A program made the translations under genes and the position numbers. Below, in pieces: positions 56,801-64,000 of a stretch of 64,000 bases of DNA. The DNA is from an uncultured Aquimarina sp. (GTDB lineage: Bacteria > Bacteroidota > Bacteroidia > Flavobacteriales > Flavobacteriaceae), in the NCBI GenBank assembly GCA_947489195.1, contig CANLCT010000014.1, positions 1 to 64,000 of the forward strand, read 5' to 3'. Under the pieces are notes generated by a model, which was given only the letters and a program-made list of their open reading frames with translations, ran no database searches and was not told where the DNA came from. Position 1 is the first letter of the stretch, and each line of letters starts with the position of its first letter.

Positions 56801-57750
56801 TTTTTCTTAGGTCGACGCTGAGGCTCGATAAAATTATATGCTAAAGTTACCTCGTGTGTTAGTCCAAATATATCTGCATTACCAAAACCACGCTCAACAG
56901 TATAACCAATAGTTGCATAAGGCGCAATATTAAAACCTAAACCTAATGATGCTCCATAAGTTGCATTGTAGCCTAATTGGGCAAAACCATATTTATTATT
57001 TTCGACCATGGCATTAAAACCGTAGCCAATATCAGCGCCACCAGTTTCTTGTTCCACATACAACATCCCTCGAAATGTGTTTGGTGAACGGCGTCTGAAA
57101 GGTTTAGAATACATTCCATGTAATACGATAACACTAGAGTCAAAAACCCTATTATCACCACCCAATTGTAAATTCAAAATATTACGTGCCGCTACTCCAA
57201 AATCAAACTCATTATAACTTACATTAACTCCTGGCGAAAGGCGCACCAAAGAAGTATTATCAAAATCAGTTAAAATAGGGTCGGAAGCTATTGGCGATTG
57301 AGAACGTACCTCTGATTTTAAACCTGCTTTTTGATATCGTAAATTAGCTCCAAATGTCATATTTACATCACGTGTAAATTTTACATTATAGGCATAATTA
57401 AGTACTGCTCCAAAATTTGTTATAATTCCAATATTTCGCTGAAACAAGGCTGCTCCAATACCCATATTTTCTCTAATAGTTTTATTGTATGAAACCCTAT
57501 AATCAGTTGGAGCATCATCAAAACCTGATTTTTCTAAACGACCAAAAGCAGAAATGTATCCATTTTTATCTCCCGAATCCGCTGCTTCTCTATCAAAAGA
57601 AAAAGCAGGATTAAACAAAAAGCGATTATATTTCATCGCTGTGTGCGTGGTTTCATCTGGCGGTCCAACAATTTGGTCTTGCTGCCCTACGATGCTTTGT
57701 ATGCCGATACATACTACTGCTAAAAAAAATAATTTCCGCATCCTATGCAT
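53803..57750 (-). CDS. sprD: SprD-like protein: PorP/SprF barrel fused to a very long repetitive helical region
   Basis: A 1315-residue protein. After a signal peptide (the ATG at 57741, MRKLFFLAVV, may be the real start), residues of about 25-310 are a PorP/SprF-type barrel (KYNRFLFNPAFSF... HEVTLAYNFIEP). The rest is highly charged and helical. Seven copies of a roughly 45-residue hairpin (type LMRVTNTLIDAN...AKATLIRxxKFIxxxEKxxIL) lie at about 380-990. There are two blocks of 17-19-residue Ala/Glu/Lys/Arg repeats (about 730-855, AEQERLAEEARLAAEAAAK type; about 990-1165, EEAARIAEEQRLAEEARKA type) and a unique 100-residue tail. Its ATG follows the sprC-like stop with no gap, and the giant adhesin starts 76 bases after it. 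It matches the place of sprD in the sprCDBF operon. The helical part may span the periplasm or the surface layer; that is inference. Confidence 0.82.
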   Translation of the reverse strand: MHRMRKLFFLAVVCIGIQSIVGQQDQIVGPPDETTHTAMKYNRFLFNPAFSFDREAADSGDKNGYISAFGRLEKSGFDDAPTDYRVSYNKTIRENMGIGAALFQRNIGIITNFGAVLNYAYNVKFTRDVNMTFGANLRYQKAGLKSEVRSQSPIASDPILTDFDNTSLVRLSPGVNVSYNEFDFGVAARNILNLQLGGDNRVFDSSVIVLHGMYSKPFRRRSPNTFRGMLYVEQETGGADIGYGFNAMVENNKYGFAQLGYNATYGASLGLGFNIAPYATIGYTVERGFGNADIFGLTHEVTLAYNFIEPQRRPKKKRNTPKPSRKLPEREELSKAEKIAALEQAREEQKNKQDALAEIRAKAELLRTTEEQKIKDEAVASELIRIMNTQIANNDLEGAKATLIKIESNPYISEDQKNSVITRFTKKEELAEDIEKEATLIAAETEAKDKARALLARTSTLIANKDIESATATLERIQTNKYITEEEKARLSADLKRIIQEKEASDLAIVEEEKSKKAAAELMRVTNTLIDANDIEKAQANATLIRQNKFIPNEKKEEILGKLDRVILAKEREAADLAIAEEEKSKKAAAELMRVTNTLIDANNVEEAKAKATLIRQSKFIPNAEKEAILNRIAQVVQEKEAADLAVAEEEKSKRAAAELVRVTNTLLDAENIEEAQAKAELIRANTFISEEEKAKVLSRLERIVVTKEAEAVAEEEDAKRKSVLERVVTTDTSEQDRLAEEARLAAEAAAKAEQERLAEEARLAAEATAKAEQERLAEEARLAAEAAAKAEQERLAEEARLAAEAAAKVEQERLAEEARLAAEAVAKAEQDRLAEEARLAADAAAKAEQERLAEEARLAAENQKKKSELMRLTNTIIDNGNAEDAKKRMELIRTSTLISDEEKQSILSSLQRVVKVEEDRVAENQKKKSELMRVTNTIIDSGNAEDAKKRMELIMKSTLISDVEKTKIISSLQRVIDTDAAKKAEEAARIAEEKRLAEEARKAEEARVAEEQRLAEEARKAEEAARIAEEKRLADEARKAEEARIAEEQRLAEEARKAEEARIAEEQRLAEEVRKAEEAARIAEEQRLAEEARKAEEAARIAEEQRLAEEARRAEAARIAEAKRRAEEAARKAEEARIAEEARLAEEARLAAEALKRKATLKQVTKTVEDKKKNTAELKRVTKVLKDEDQKEERRKAVQAALKRTTTTVKKEGDGIIRKTTKQEGSGNSDSNSNGMGFNEFKPNKLKDNYFLKELFISPVIEISDVNILDVINSLVISDNSASDRQTEKLIDLNKKNKVLLKTKLKVVKTSDQE

Positions 57751-59823
57751 TTACCTGATAATTGTTATTGATCCCTTTTCAACAGGATTGTTATTTTTAC
57801 TAATTACATAATAGTAAATAGACTCTTTTAATTGTGACTTAGATTCTGATGGCCATTGGTCACTGTAACCTTCTAAATCGCCTTCAGATGTATAATCTAA
57901 TTGACCGCTATTCGTATAAATTTCAACCTTAATTTCTGGATCTAAGCTCAATTGAGTTGGTATAATCCAATCATTATTCAAAGCATCAATATCTCTGGAC
58001 AACACATTGGGTATTACTGCCGAACCTGATTGCACACTAATTGGACCAACTACTTGCGTTGTACAGCCCGATAAACTAACTCTTGCACTATAGGAACCTG
58101 GATTTGTAATAGTAAGTGTTGGACTAGTCTCACCTGGTATTTCAAAATTTGCTCCTCGTATCCATTGAATTGCAAAATCACTTACTGGAATATCTAAAGG
58201 CAATTCTAATATAAGATCAACCGATCCTCCAACAGTTAATTCTTCTGGATCTTGCGAAATATTCAATGATTCTAAATTTAGTTGTACATCGATATTGTTT
58301 TCAGAATCAAAAATCGTTCCATTAACGTCTATTTCTGCTCTATAGCTCCCATTTTCAGCAAGTTCACTTAATCTAATCGTTTCGTCAGATTCACCTTCCA
58401 CCACTGTATCATTTCTATACCATATAAAATCTAAACCTGAAATACTTTCAATAGGCACTGCATCTGTAGCTCCAAACACTCTAATATCAGTAATATTTAA
58501 ATCTACGGACTCCAACACACAATCAGCTACTTGATCATCTGAAGCCGTAATTGAAAAAGTTAAATTTGATATCGGTAATACTTGAACTTCATTTTCGGTA
58601 AAAACTTCTTTAATATCACAAGTAGAGGTATTATCAACTACTTTTGCCGTATACACCCCTAAACCATTTGCTACTAAACTTGTGGTATTACTATTTTCAA
58701 TTTCTACACCATCTTTAAACCAAGTGATTACTGGGCTTCCGCTAGAAACCTCAACTGTTAAAATTTCTTCTTGCCCAGGTATATCTATCACTGTTAATGG
58801 CGAAGTTATTTCAATGGATGGGTTTAGTAAATCAACATTTATTGCATTTGATGAAGAAGTACACCTTTGACTCAAACTCAATCTAGGATCCACTACTTGA
58901 ATTTGATAACTCCCGGCTGCTTCTATACCTGTTATTATTATACTTGCTCCTATTTCTCCATCGATAGGAGCACCGTCTTTTGCCCATTGAAAAGACAATT
59001 CAGGATCTGTCAAATCTGAAGTAAGTGTTACTTGATCTTGATCGCAAATTGATGTAGGCATTCCATTACTCGATATGGAAATATCAATAGGTACACCGTC
59101 AAACACACTTAACTCAACCGACCTAGCAGATTCTATAAAACCATCACATCCACCAAGGTCTACTTGATAATAATATATTCCCGTATCAGTTAATGTGAAT
59201 TCCGCTCCCTCTCCTACCAATGTAGCAGTTGTTGTTCCAAAATTGCGTCTAAACCATTGGTAATTTCCGTATATATCATCTTTAACTCGAATGATGTTTT
59301 TTGCTGAATTAGGATCAGGGTCTAAACCACAAATATCTGTGCCTGGCAAAACTTGCAATCTATTTACTCCTTCGGGCAAACGAAAAGAATATGCTACAAG
59401 ATTATTTGAAGACCTACCCCTTACAATTGGCGTAGTATTGGCAATTATTCTTAAACGATAGTCATCACTGCCTAGCACCTCACCAGATCCATCAAATTCA
59501 GGAAGTAACACATTTTCAAAAGAAATATTACTGCCGCTGGCACTTGTATCAGTCATTAAATCCAAAACATTACTACCAAACGTTCCCTCTTTATTTGATA
59601 ATTGTAGTGTGAAAGTTGTTCCTTCAGGAAATGTTCCTCCAGTTATTTGCGCATCGGCCGTAAATGGCAATTCGGTAGAGTCTGTTATACATCTTGTTAT
59701 TGATCCACTACCTCCATCTAAATTTGTCCTATCTATTGATTGAGAAAAAATTGACACATTAGCAAATAACGCAACAACTAAAACGCAAAATCTGGCTACT
59801 ATTTTGATACTTTTAACGTGCAT
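57751..59823 (-). CDS. sprC: SprC-like exported Ig-repeat protein with gliding-motility CTD
   Basis: A 690-residue secreted protein, first gene of the adhesin operon. It has a signal peptide (about 1-28, ending SIFSQS). Several Ig-like beta domains follow, with the recurrent pattern FQWAKDGAPI, VITWFKDGVEIEN, FIWYRNDTVVEG and FAIQWIRGANFEI, each followed by a GSY or GVY strand. The C-terminal 90 residues (VIPNVLSRDIDALNNDW... VEIYTNSGQL... SIYYYVISKNNN... SITIIR) are a diverged gliding-motility or CHU_C-type T9SS domain. Its order and size fit SprC of the sprC-sprD-sprB-sprF operon, whose products support SprB function and gliding. The stop codon abuts the sprD-like ATG. Confidence 0.82.
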   Translation of the reverse strand: MHVKSIKIVARFCVLVVALFANVSIFSQSIDRTNLDGGSGSITRCITDSTELPFTADAQITGGTFPEGTTFTLQLSNKEGTFGSNVLDLMTDTSASGSNISFENVLLPEFDGSGEVLGSDDYRLRIIANTTPIVRGRSSNNLVAYSFRLPEGVNRLQVLPGTDICGLDPDPNSAKNIIRVKDDIYGNYQWFRRNFGTTTATLVGEGAEFTLTDTGIYYYQVDLGGCDGFIESARSVELSVFDGVPIDISISSNGMPTSICDQDQVTLTSDLTDPELSFQWAKDGAPIDGEIGASIIITGIEAAGSYQIQVVDPRLSLSQRCTSSSNAINVDLLNPSIEITSPLTVIDIPGQEEILTVEVSSGSPVITWFKDGVEIENSNTTSLVANGLGVYTAKVVDNTSTCDIKEVFTENEVQVLPISNLTFSITASDDQVADCVLESVDLNITDIRVFGATDAVPIESISGLDFIWYRNDTVVEGESDETIRLSELAENGSYRAEIDVNGTIFDSENNIDVQLNLESLNISQDPEELTVGGSVDLILELPLDIPVSDFAIQWIRGANFEIPGETSPTLTITNPGSYSARVSLSGCTTQVVGPISVQSGSAVIPNVLSRDIDALNNDWIIPTQLSLDPEIKVEIYTNSGQLDYTSEGDLEGYSDQWPSESKSQLKESIYYYVISKNNNPVEKGSITIIR

Positions 59824-60148
59824 AACATTGATTTGTAGGCAACTAACTAGTTTGGGCTATGTTAGTAAATGTTTAATAACTTTTTATGAACGTACTAAAA
59901 TAGGAAGAAATTCAATAGTAGACGCCTGTTTTACAGTTTTTTTTGTAAAAAACCGCCAAAAAACTGCATTTTATCGTCAAATGCTGTATTTTAATCTAGC
60001 TCTTTAAAAACAGTGTGTTTTTAATTTATCTATCTACAAAACTAAAAAACCAGTCTTTTGACTTAAGTTTTTTTAATTAAAAAAATGCTTTTGCTTCAAA
60101 AGTATTCAAATAAATAGGCTTTCAAATAAAGTTATTTCAATATTATTA
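59824..60148. other. Intergenic region upstream of the sprC-like gene
   Basis: About 325 AT-rich bases that should contain the operon promoter on the minus strand. I see no open frame that looks like a gene, no convincing -33/-7 pair and no strong hairpin. Confidence 0.4.
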
Positions 60149-60505
60149 TTAGTCAATATACTCATTAGTATAAAAATATTCTACAATAGCCTCTTTCATC
60201 AACACAGATTGCTCTCCTGCTTTTAAGTTTGGAAGTACTTCTTTTACTTTATAATGTGGCCAACCTTGTTGGTCAATATAGTCAAACTCATAATACCCAT
60301 AAGGTTCTAAAAGACGGCAAATTGCAATATGCATTAGATCCAATTTTTCGTCTTTTTTAAATACTTTATGAGGCTGACCCAGTTCTTGTACTCCTACTAA
60401 ATATATAATAGCATCTATATCTAATTGGTCTCCATCGGCAAATTGATTCGAAAGTTTTTTTACAACAGTCTCCCAACGTTCTTTTAATTGTATGTCTCTA
60501 CTCAT
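60149..60505 (-). CDS. Conserved flavobacterial hypothetical protein
   Basis: A 118-residue soluble protein (MSRDIQLKERWETVVKKLS... LDLMHIAICRLLEPYGYYEF... GWPHYKVKEVLPNL). It is helical with a central motif around HIAICRLLEPYGYYE. I remember similar short proteins in many Flavobacteriaceae but know no function. It has no signal peptide and no partner gene: the upstream gene is divergent. Confidence 0.75.
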   Translation of the reverse strand: MSRDIQLKERWETVVKKLSNQFADGDQLDIDAIIYLVGVQELGQPHKVFKKDEKLDLMHIAICRLLEPYGYYEFDYIDQQGWPHYKVKEVLPNLKAGEQSVLMKEAIVEYFYTNEYID

Positions 60506-60652
60506 AATGCTTCAAAATTACGGAATTTGAAATCATAGACATTAAATTCTTATTGTTTTAATATGCAAATACATAATTATATTTTAGTTATAGCACAAAG
60601 AATTTAAAAAAACGAACAACCTAATAATATTGAATATTAATTGAAACCAGAA

Positions 60653-60682
60653 TTTGTGTTTTCTTTTTTTTTCCTACTTTTA
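60653..60682 (+). promoter_or_regulatory. Candidate promoter of the cvpA-like gene
   Basis: TTTG at 60653-60656 and TACTTTTA at 60675-60682 are 18 bases apart, matching the Bacteroidota TTTG/TAnnTTTG promoter except for the last base. They lie 13 bases before the ATG. Confidence 0.5.
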
Positions 60683-60695
60683 ATAAAAATATAAC

Positions 60696-61217
60696 ATGAA
60701 TTATCTGGATATAATTTTAGGAATTTTACTTTTATACGGCCTAGTAAAGGGCGTAATGAAAGGACTTTTTGTCGAATTATCATCGCTTATAGCACTTGTT
60801 GCCGGAATTTATGGCGCCACTCACTTTTCTGATTATGCTGGTAATTTTTTAGAAAAATCGGTAACCTGGGAACCCCAATACACTAAACTTGCTGCTTTTG
60901 CAATCACTTTTGTGGTTATTATATTGGCCGTTTCTGCTCTAGGAAAAATATTGACTAAAATTGCTGATTTTGCTGCTTTAGGTATTGTTAATAAATTATT
61001 AGGAGCCGCTTTTGGCTTTTTAAAAATGGGATTTATTGCCAGTGCAGTAATTATGTTTTTAGGTCCTTTGAATAACAAATTAGAACTTATTAAAAAAGGA
61101 ACTATAGAAGGCTCATTACTCTATGAAAAAGTAGCTGCGTTTGCGCCTTTAATACTACCTAAAATAATGAAAGAGTTTAAAAAGGAGGATGAAAAGCAGG
61201 AAGATCGTAGTGTGTAA
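60696..61217 (+). CDS. CvpA-family membrane protein
   Basis: A 173-residue inner-membrane protein with four hydrophobic helices (about 5-22, 26-44, 62-85 and 103-122) and the CvpA opening NYLDIILGILLLYGLVKGVM. A charged tail ends the protein. CvpA was named for colicin V production, but it is a widespread protein linked to envelope homeostasis and bile or stress tolerance; the molecular role is unclear. It is divergent to the hypothetical gene on its left, and a cluster of family C palindromes follows it. Confidence 0.88.
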   Translation: MNYLDIILGILLLYGLVKGVMKGLFVELSSLIALVAGIYGATHFSDYAGNFLEKSVTWEPQYTKLAAFAITFVVIILAVSALGKILTKIADFAALGIVNKLLGAAFGFLKMGFIASAVIMFLGPLNNKLELIKKGTIEGSLLYEKVAAFAPLILPKIMKEFKKEDEKQEDRSV

Positions 61218-61240
61218 TTTCTTTTAGTTTAAAAATGTGG

Positions 61241-61276
61241 TTCTCGATACAAAATTCTTCCAGAATTTCACTCGAA
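61241..61276. repeat. Palindromic repeat, family C, copy 2
   Basis: TTCTCGATACA, then AAATTCT-tcc-AGAATTT, then CACTCGAA. It is the reverse complement of the 9520 copy apart from a few bases. It lies 23 bases after the cvpA-like stop and may act as its terminator. Confidence 0.75.
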
Positions 61277-61335
61277 CTAGCACATTTTCCAAACACTAAC
61301 ACATAACGTATCTCATAATACCACTTTATTGATTG

Positions 61336-61382
61336 TTCGAGTGTTTACATGTAACGATAGTGGAATGTAAATGTATCGAGAA
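61336..61382. repeat. Palindromic repeat, family C, copy 3, with a different stem
   Basis: TTCGAGTG at the left and TGTATCGAGAA at the right are the same ends as copy 1, but the interior is different: TTTACAT (61344-61350) pairs with ATGTAAA (61365-61371). So the ends are conserved while the stem has been replaced. Confidence 0.7.
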
Positions 61383-61420
61383 CTGTTTATTAAAATCACA
61401 CTCCAATTTATTCTTCAAAT

Positions 61421-61462
61421 GCAAAATCCATCCAGAATTTCACTCGAACTAACACATTTCCC
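61421..61462. repeat. Family C partial copy 4
   Basis: gcaaaatccatccagaattt followed by cactcgaactaacacatttc matches the right part of copy 2 plus about 15 bases downstream of it (actcgaactagcacatttt). The remaining bases up to 61659 contain no gene that I can support. Confidence 0.55.
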
Positions 61463-61659
61463 CTACAAAGACACATACCACATTTCAAAATATAAGCTAA
61501 CACTTCCATTCTGGCAATACATCCTTTATACAATCATAATCTTTAACCTTTAAATAAACTGAAGTATAATTCCCTATTTTTTGAAGCCCCCAAAAGCGTA
61601 TCTGGCTTTAAAAAACACATCTAATCCTTTCACTATTTAGACCACTTTAGCAAATAATA

Positions 61660-62415
61660 CTACAACTCTTTAATTTGCTTTTTAGGCAACCAACCTGTTT
61701 TACCATCTGTTAATTTGATTTTATTCCAATCATTAACTTCATCAAGTATTTTCACTTTCGTTCCTTCGTGAAGCGTAAATAGTTTTTCACTACGTAAATT
61801 CGGCTCTCCTTGTACTTTTATTTCATTCGCATAAACAATTCCAAAACGATTTTTTATAGCATTTGAAGTGGTTAAAAAAGCAAAAATCATACAAAAAACA
61901 CCTAAAAAAAGCGAAAATGTCCAACCAGCAAAAAACACTTTTCTTTGCATAGAGCTTATCGCCCTATAAAACACTACAAAACAAATAGCAAATACAAACA
62001 TTAGACCTACCGATAACCATGCCCAAGTATCTACTTTAAATAAAGTAATCAGTTTTTTATACAACCTACTTAAAAACCCTTGAGGTAATACATCTATTTT
62101 ATCAATTCTGGTATTTTTTGCAAAGGAATAATTAGTTAAAATATCTTTATCATTGGGTGCTAACTCTAAAGCTTTTTCATAGTTGTAAATACTAGGCGCC
62201 ACCTTTTGCATTTTATAATAACTATTAGCTAAATTGAAATATAAATTTGCCGATATGTTTCCTGTTTTTTCAACAGTTTCATACAACTCAACAGATTTGG
62301 CATAATCCCCTTTATTATAAGCTTCATTAGCCTGCGAAAATAGCCCTTCGTTTTGCTGAGCTATTACAAATAGCGGTATTAAAACACTTAAAAAACTAAA
62401 AATTAACTTTTTCAT
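61660..62415 (-). CDS. batE: BatE-like TPR and SH3-domain protein
   Basis: A 251-residue membrane protein, taking the ATG at 62415 (MKKLIFSFLSVLIPLFVIAQ) rather than an upstream TTG. After the signal peptide come two to three TPR units (about 22-95, FSQANEAYNKGDYAKSVELY, NLANSYYKMQKVAPSIYNYE, KALELAPNDKDILTNYSFA). Two membrane helices follow (about 131-150 and 161-182), then an extracytoplasmic SH3-type domain ending GKTGWLPKKQIKEL. This is the BatE architecture of the Bat (Bacteroides aerotolerance) operon. Its ATG is one base after the batD stop, so translation is coupled. The Bat complex role is not settled; it has been linked to oxidative-stress tolerance. Confidence 0.88.
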   Translation of the reverse strand: MKKLIFSFLSVLIPLFVIAQQNEGLFSQANEAYNKGDYAKSVELYETVEKTGNISANLYFNLANSYYKMQKVAPSIYNYEKALELAPNDKDILTNYSFAKNTRIDKIDVLPQGFLSRLYKKLITLFKVDTWAWLSVGLMFVFAICFVVFYRAISSMQRKVFFAGWTFSLFLGVFCMIFAFLTTSNAIKNRFGIVYANEIKVQGEPNLRSEKLFTLHEGTKVKILDEVNDWNKIKLTDGKTGWLPKKQIKEL

Positions 62416-62416
62416 C

Positions 62417-64000
62417 CTATAACTGTTTATCAATTTTAGCAACTACTTGCGATGCTTTTTTATAATCCTGCTCCATAGTTTGTTGCGTACTTGGCGTATA
62501 ACGTGCCATATCGCATGTTTGTAATAACTGTACATAACCACTAATTGCGTCCTCATCTACAGATTTACTAGCTAAAAGCTCATGTATACGCTCCTTATTC
62601 ATTTCACTGGTTTCAATACGCAGCTTTGCTTTTAAATAATTATGCAATGCTTTTTCTAAGGCCACATAAAAATTGGTAGCATCTCCTAAATTCTTTTTGG
62701 CAGAAGACAAATATTTTTTAGCAAGCTTATTCGCTTGTCTTGCCTTATTACCATCGGTATCATTAGCATAAGCTGCCGACCTTTTGGTTAGTAAAATAAT
62801 CACAGGTACTACTAACAGTGGCAACAAAAATAACAACCAATATAAAGTGGTTTTAAAAAAAGTGATTTGCGTTTTAGGTTTTAAGTTAGCGCTTGTTCTT
62901 ATAAAACTAAACTGAGCTGATGGTGCAGTAACTTTTTGTTTAGCTACTACTGGTTCATTATTATTTGTGCTTGATGGCGCTTGATTTGCAATCCCTGCTT
63001 GCGGTGTTGGCCCTTCCAATACATTTACAGATAAGCTTGGTGCAGCTTTGGTTTTATACACTCCAGCCTTAGGGTCAAAATAAGAAAATTTAAGTGTTGG
63101 TATTGGATAACTGCCTTTGTATTGAGGTACTAATGTGTAGGTATCTGAAATGCTACCTGACATACCCGATAAACGTGTACGCACATTCTCTTTATGTTCT
63201 GGATCGTATACTTCGATTGAAGTAGGTACTTTTAATTTTGGAAGCTTGAATAACTTTAAGTTTCCATTTCCTTGAACTTCCACCTTTACCTGTAATGATT
63301 CAGATGCCTTTAAGTTCTTTTTGGTTTGCGAAACTCTAAAGTTAAAACTACCCACTGCTCCATCAAAACCTACAGGTGCATTGGCTGGTAAAGGTTTAAC
63401 ATTAACAATAGTATTACCAGCAGAAACATTTTTATTTACTGTATTTGTTAATCGCCTCCCAAAAATATCTCTACGATTAGTAGGCACTTGTACGGGTACC
63501 GACAATGTTAATGGTGTTAATTTAAGTTTACCTGTTTTTTGCGGATATAACACCACTTTTTTAAGCACCACAAAGGCACTTTGCTTTCCTTTATAGGTTC
63601 CGTTTTCGGCACGTAACTGTTTAATTTCGATATTTTGACTCCAAAAATCACGAAATTTTGGGCTATCTATTTCTTGCGGCATATTAATAGTTACCTCTGG
63701 ATCCCAATACAAGCGGTACTCTAATGTTACTGCCTCATTCAAATACGGATTAGCATTAGACACCTTTGCTACTAAATGCAAACTCCGATCGGCCACATAA
63801 TCAGGATTTTCGCCTTCGGTAGGGTTTTCCACTGCCGATGTGACTTGAATAGCAACAGGTTGGGTTTTGTATGTTTCACCTTTTACTTGTATACTTGCCT
63901 GACCTATTTTAAAGTTCCCCACTTTGGTAGGAGTTAAGAAATAGGTAAATGTTTTTTTATAAGAACTTTTTCCGTTAATCCAAGAACGACTCACTGACTG
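62417..64000 (-). CDS. batD: BatD-like protein (5' end beyond the window)
   Basis: The C-terminal 528 residues of a BatD protein. The frame stays open to the window edge, and the GTG at 63994 is internal, so the true start is outside. Visible parts are beta-sandwich domains with YFLTPTKVGNFKIGQASIQV, VTLEYRLYWDPEVTINMP, VVLYPQKTGKLKLTPLTL and YTLVPQYKGSYPIPTLKFSY. A membrane helix follows (LYWLLFLLPLLVVPVIILL), then a cytoplasmic helical tail ending YKKASQVVAKIDKQL. By family it is a large membrane-anchored extracytoplasmic component of the Bat system. batE follows directly; batA-C would be expected beyond the edge. Confidence 0.9.
   Translation of the reverse strand, partial: QSVSRSWINGKSSYKKTFTYFLTPTKVGNFKIGQASIQVKGETYKTQPVAIQVTSAVENPTEGENPDYVADRSLHLVAKVSNANPYLNEAVTLEYRLYWDPEVTINMPQEIDSPKFRDFWSQNIEIKQLRAENGTYKGKQSAFVVLKKVVLYPQKTGKLKLTPLTLSVPVQVPTNRRDIFGRRLTNTVNKNVSAGNTIVNVKPLPANAPVGFDGAVGSFNFRVSQTKKNLKASESLQVKVEVQGNGNLKLFKLPKLKVPTSIEVYDPEHKENVRTRLSGMSGSISDTYTLVPQYKGSYPIPTLKFSYFDPKAGVYKTKAAPSLSVNVLEGPTPQAGIANQAPSSTNNNEPVVAKQKVTAPSAQFSFIRTSANLKPKTQITFFKTTLYWLLFLLPLLVVPVIILLTKRSAAYANDTDGNKARQANKLAKKYLSSAKKNLGDATNFYVALEKALHNYLKAKLRIETSEMNKERIHELLASKSVDEDAISGYVQLLQTCDMARYTPSTQQTMEQDYKKASQVVAKIDKQL

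Noticed and set aside
61371..61553. A 60-codon plus-strand open frame
   Set aside because: It starts inside one family C palindrome and crosses another, so it is repeat sequence rather than a gene.

Overview
This window looks like the chromosome of a marine Bacteroidota, most likely family Flavobacteriaceae. It is AT-rich. It carries type IX secretion (T9SS) C-terminal sorting domains, PorP/SprF proteins, giant SprB-type gliding adhesins, a FecI/FecR/TonB-receptor set, Bat aerotolerance-type genes, and a GH16 agarase/porphyranase-like enzyme. I saw no rRNA, tRNA, CRISPR array, complete insertion sequence or prophage.

Layout. 1-1.7 kb: two small gene pairs. The pair on the plus strand is a clear RelE/ParE-type toxin-antitoxin module, set between two copies of a palindromic repeat. 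1.7-9.5 kb: a divergent surface locus. A three-repeat lipoprotein and a CotH-like T9SS protein face an ECF sigma factor, a FecR anti-sigma factor and a TonB-dependent receptor. Both arms carry the same promoter-like motif with identical spacing. 9.9-16.7 kb: a Sel1-repeat T9SS protein, then a 776-residue exported protein ending in an HExxH domain, then a run of small lipoprotein or membrane genes separated by repeat and terminator units. This resembles a polymorphic-toxin and immunity-cassette locus. 16.7-26.9 kb: mostly housekeeping and accessory genes: nrnA-like, a full-length RapA, the GH16 enzyme, an ECF42-type sigma factor with two YCII proteins, dusB and rlmF.

26.9-59.8 kb is dominated by gliding/T9SS surface genes, all on the minus strand. 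In transcription order, a sprC-sprD-sprB-sprF-like operon encodes a 690-residue Ig-like CTD protein, a 1315-residue PorP barrel fused to a very long helical region, a 5599-residue adhesin and a 314-residue PorP/SprF. A strong terminator follows, then a second, shorter adhesin (2481 residues) with its own sprF. The two sprF genes share a 714-bp tract that I read as identical, while their flanks have diverged, which points to recent gene conversion. The 5599-residue adhesin has two further oddities: two collinear super-repeats of about 1200 residues, and a Thr/Gly-rich insert of about 240 residues placed inside its C-terminal secretion domain.

60-64 kb: a conserved hypothetical gene, cvpA-like, a cluster of palindromic intergenic repeats, and batE and batD (the latter cut by the window edge). 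All assignments come from reading the sequence and from remembered family features. No database search was run.
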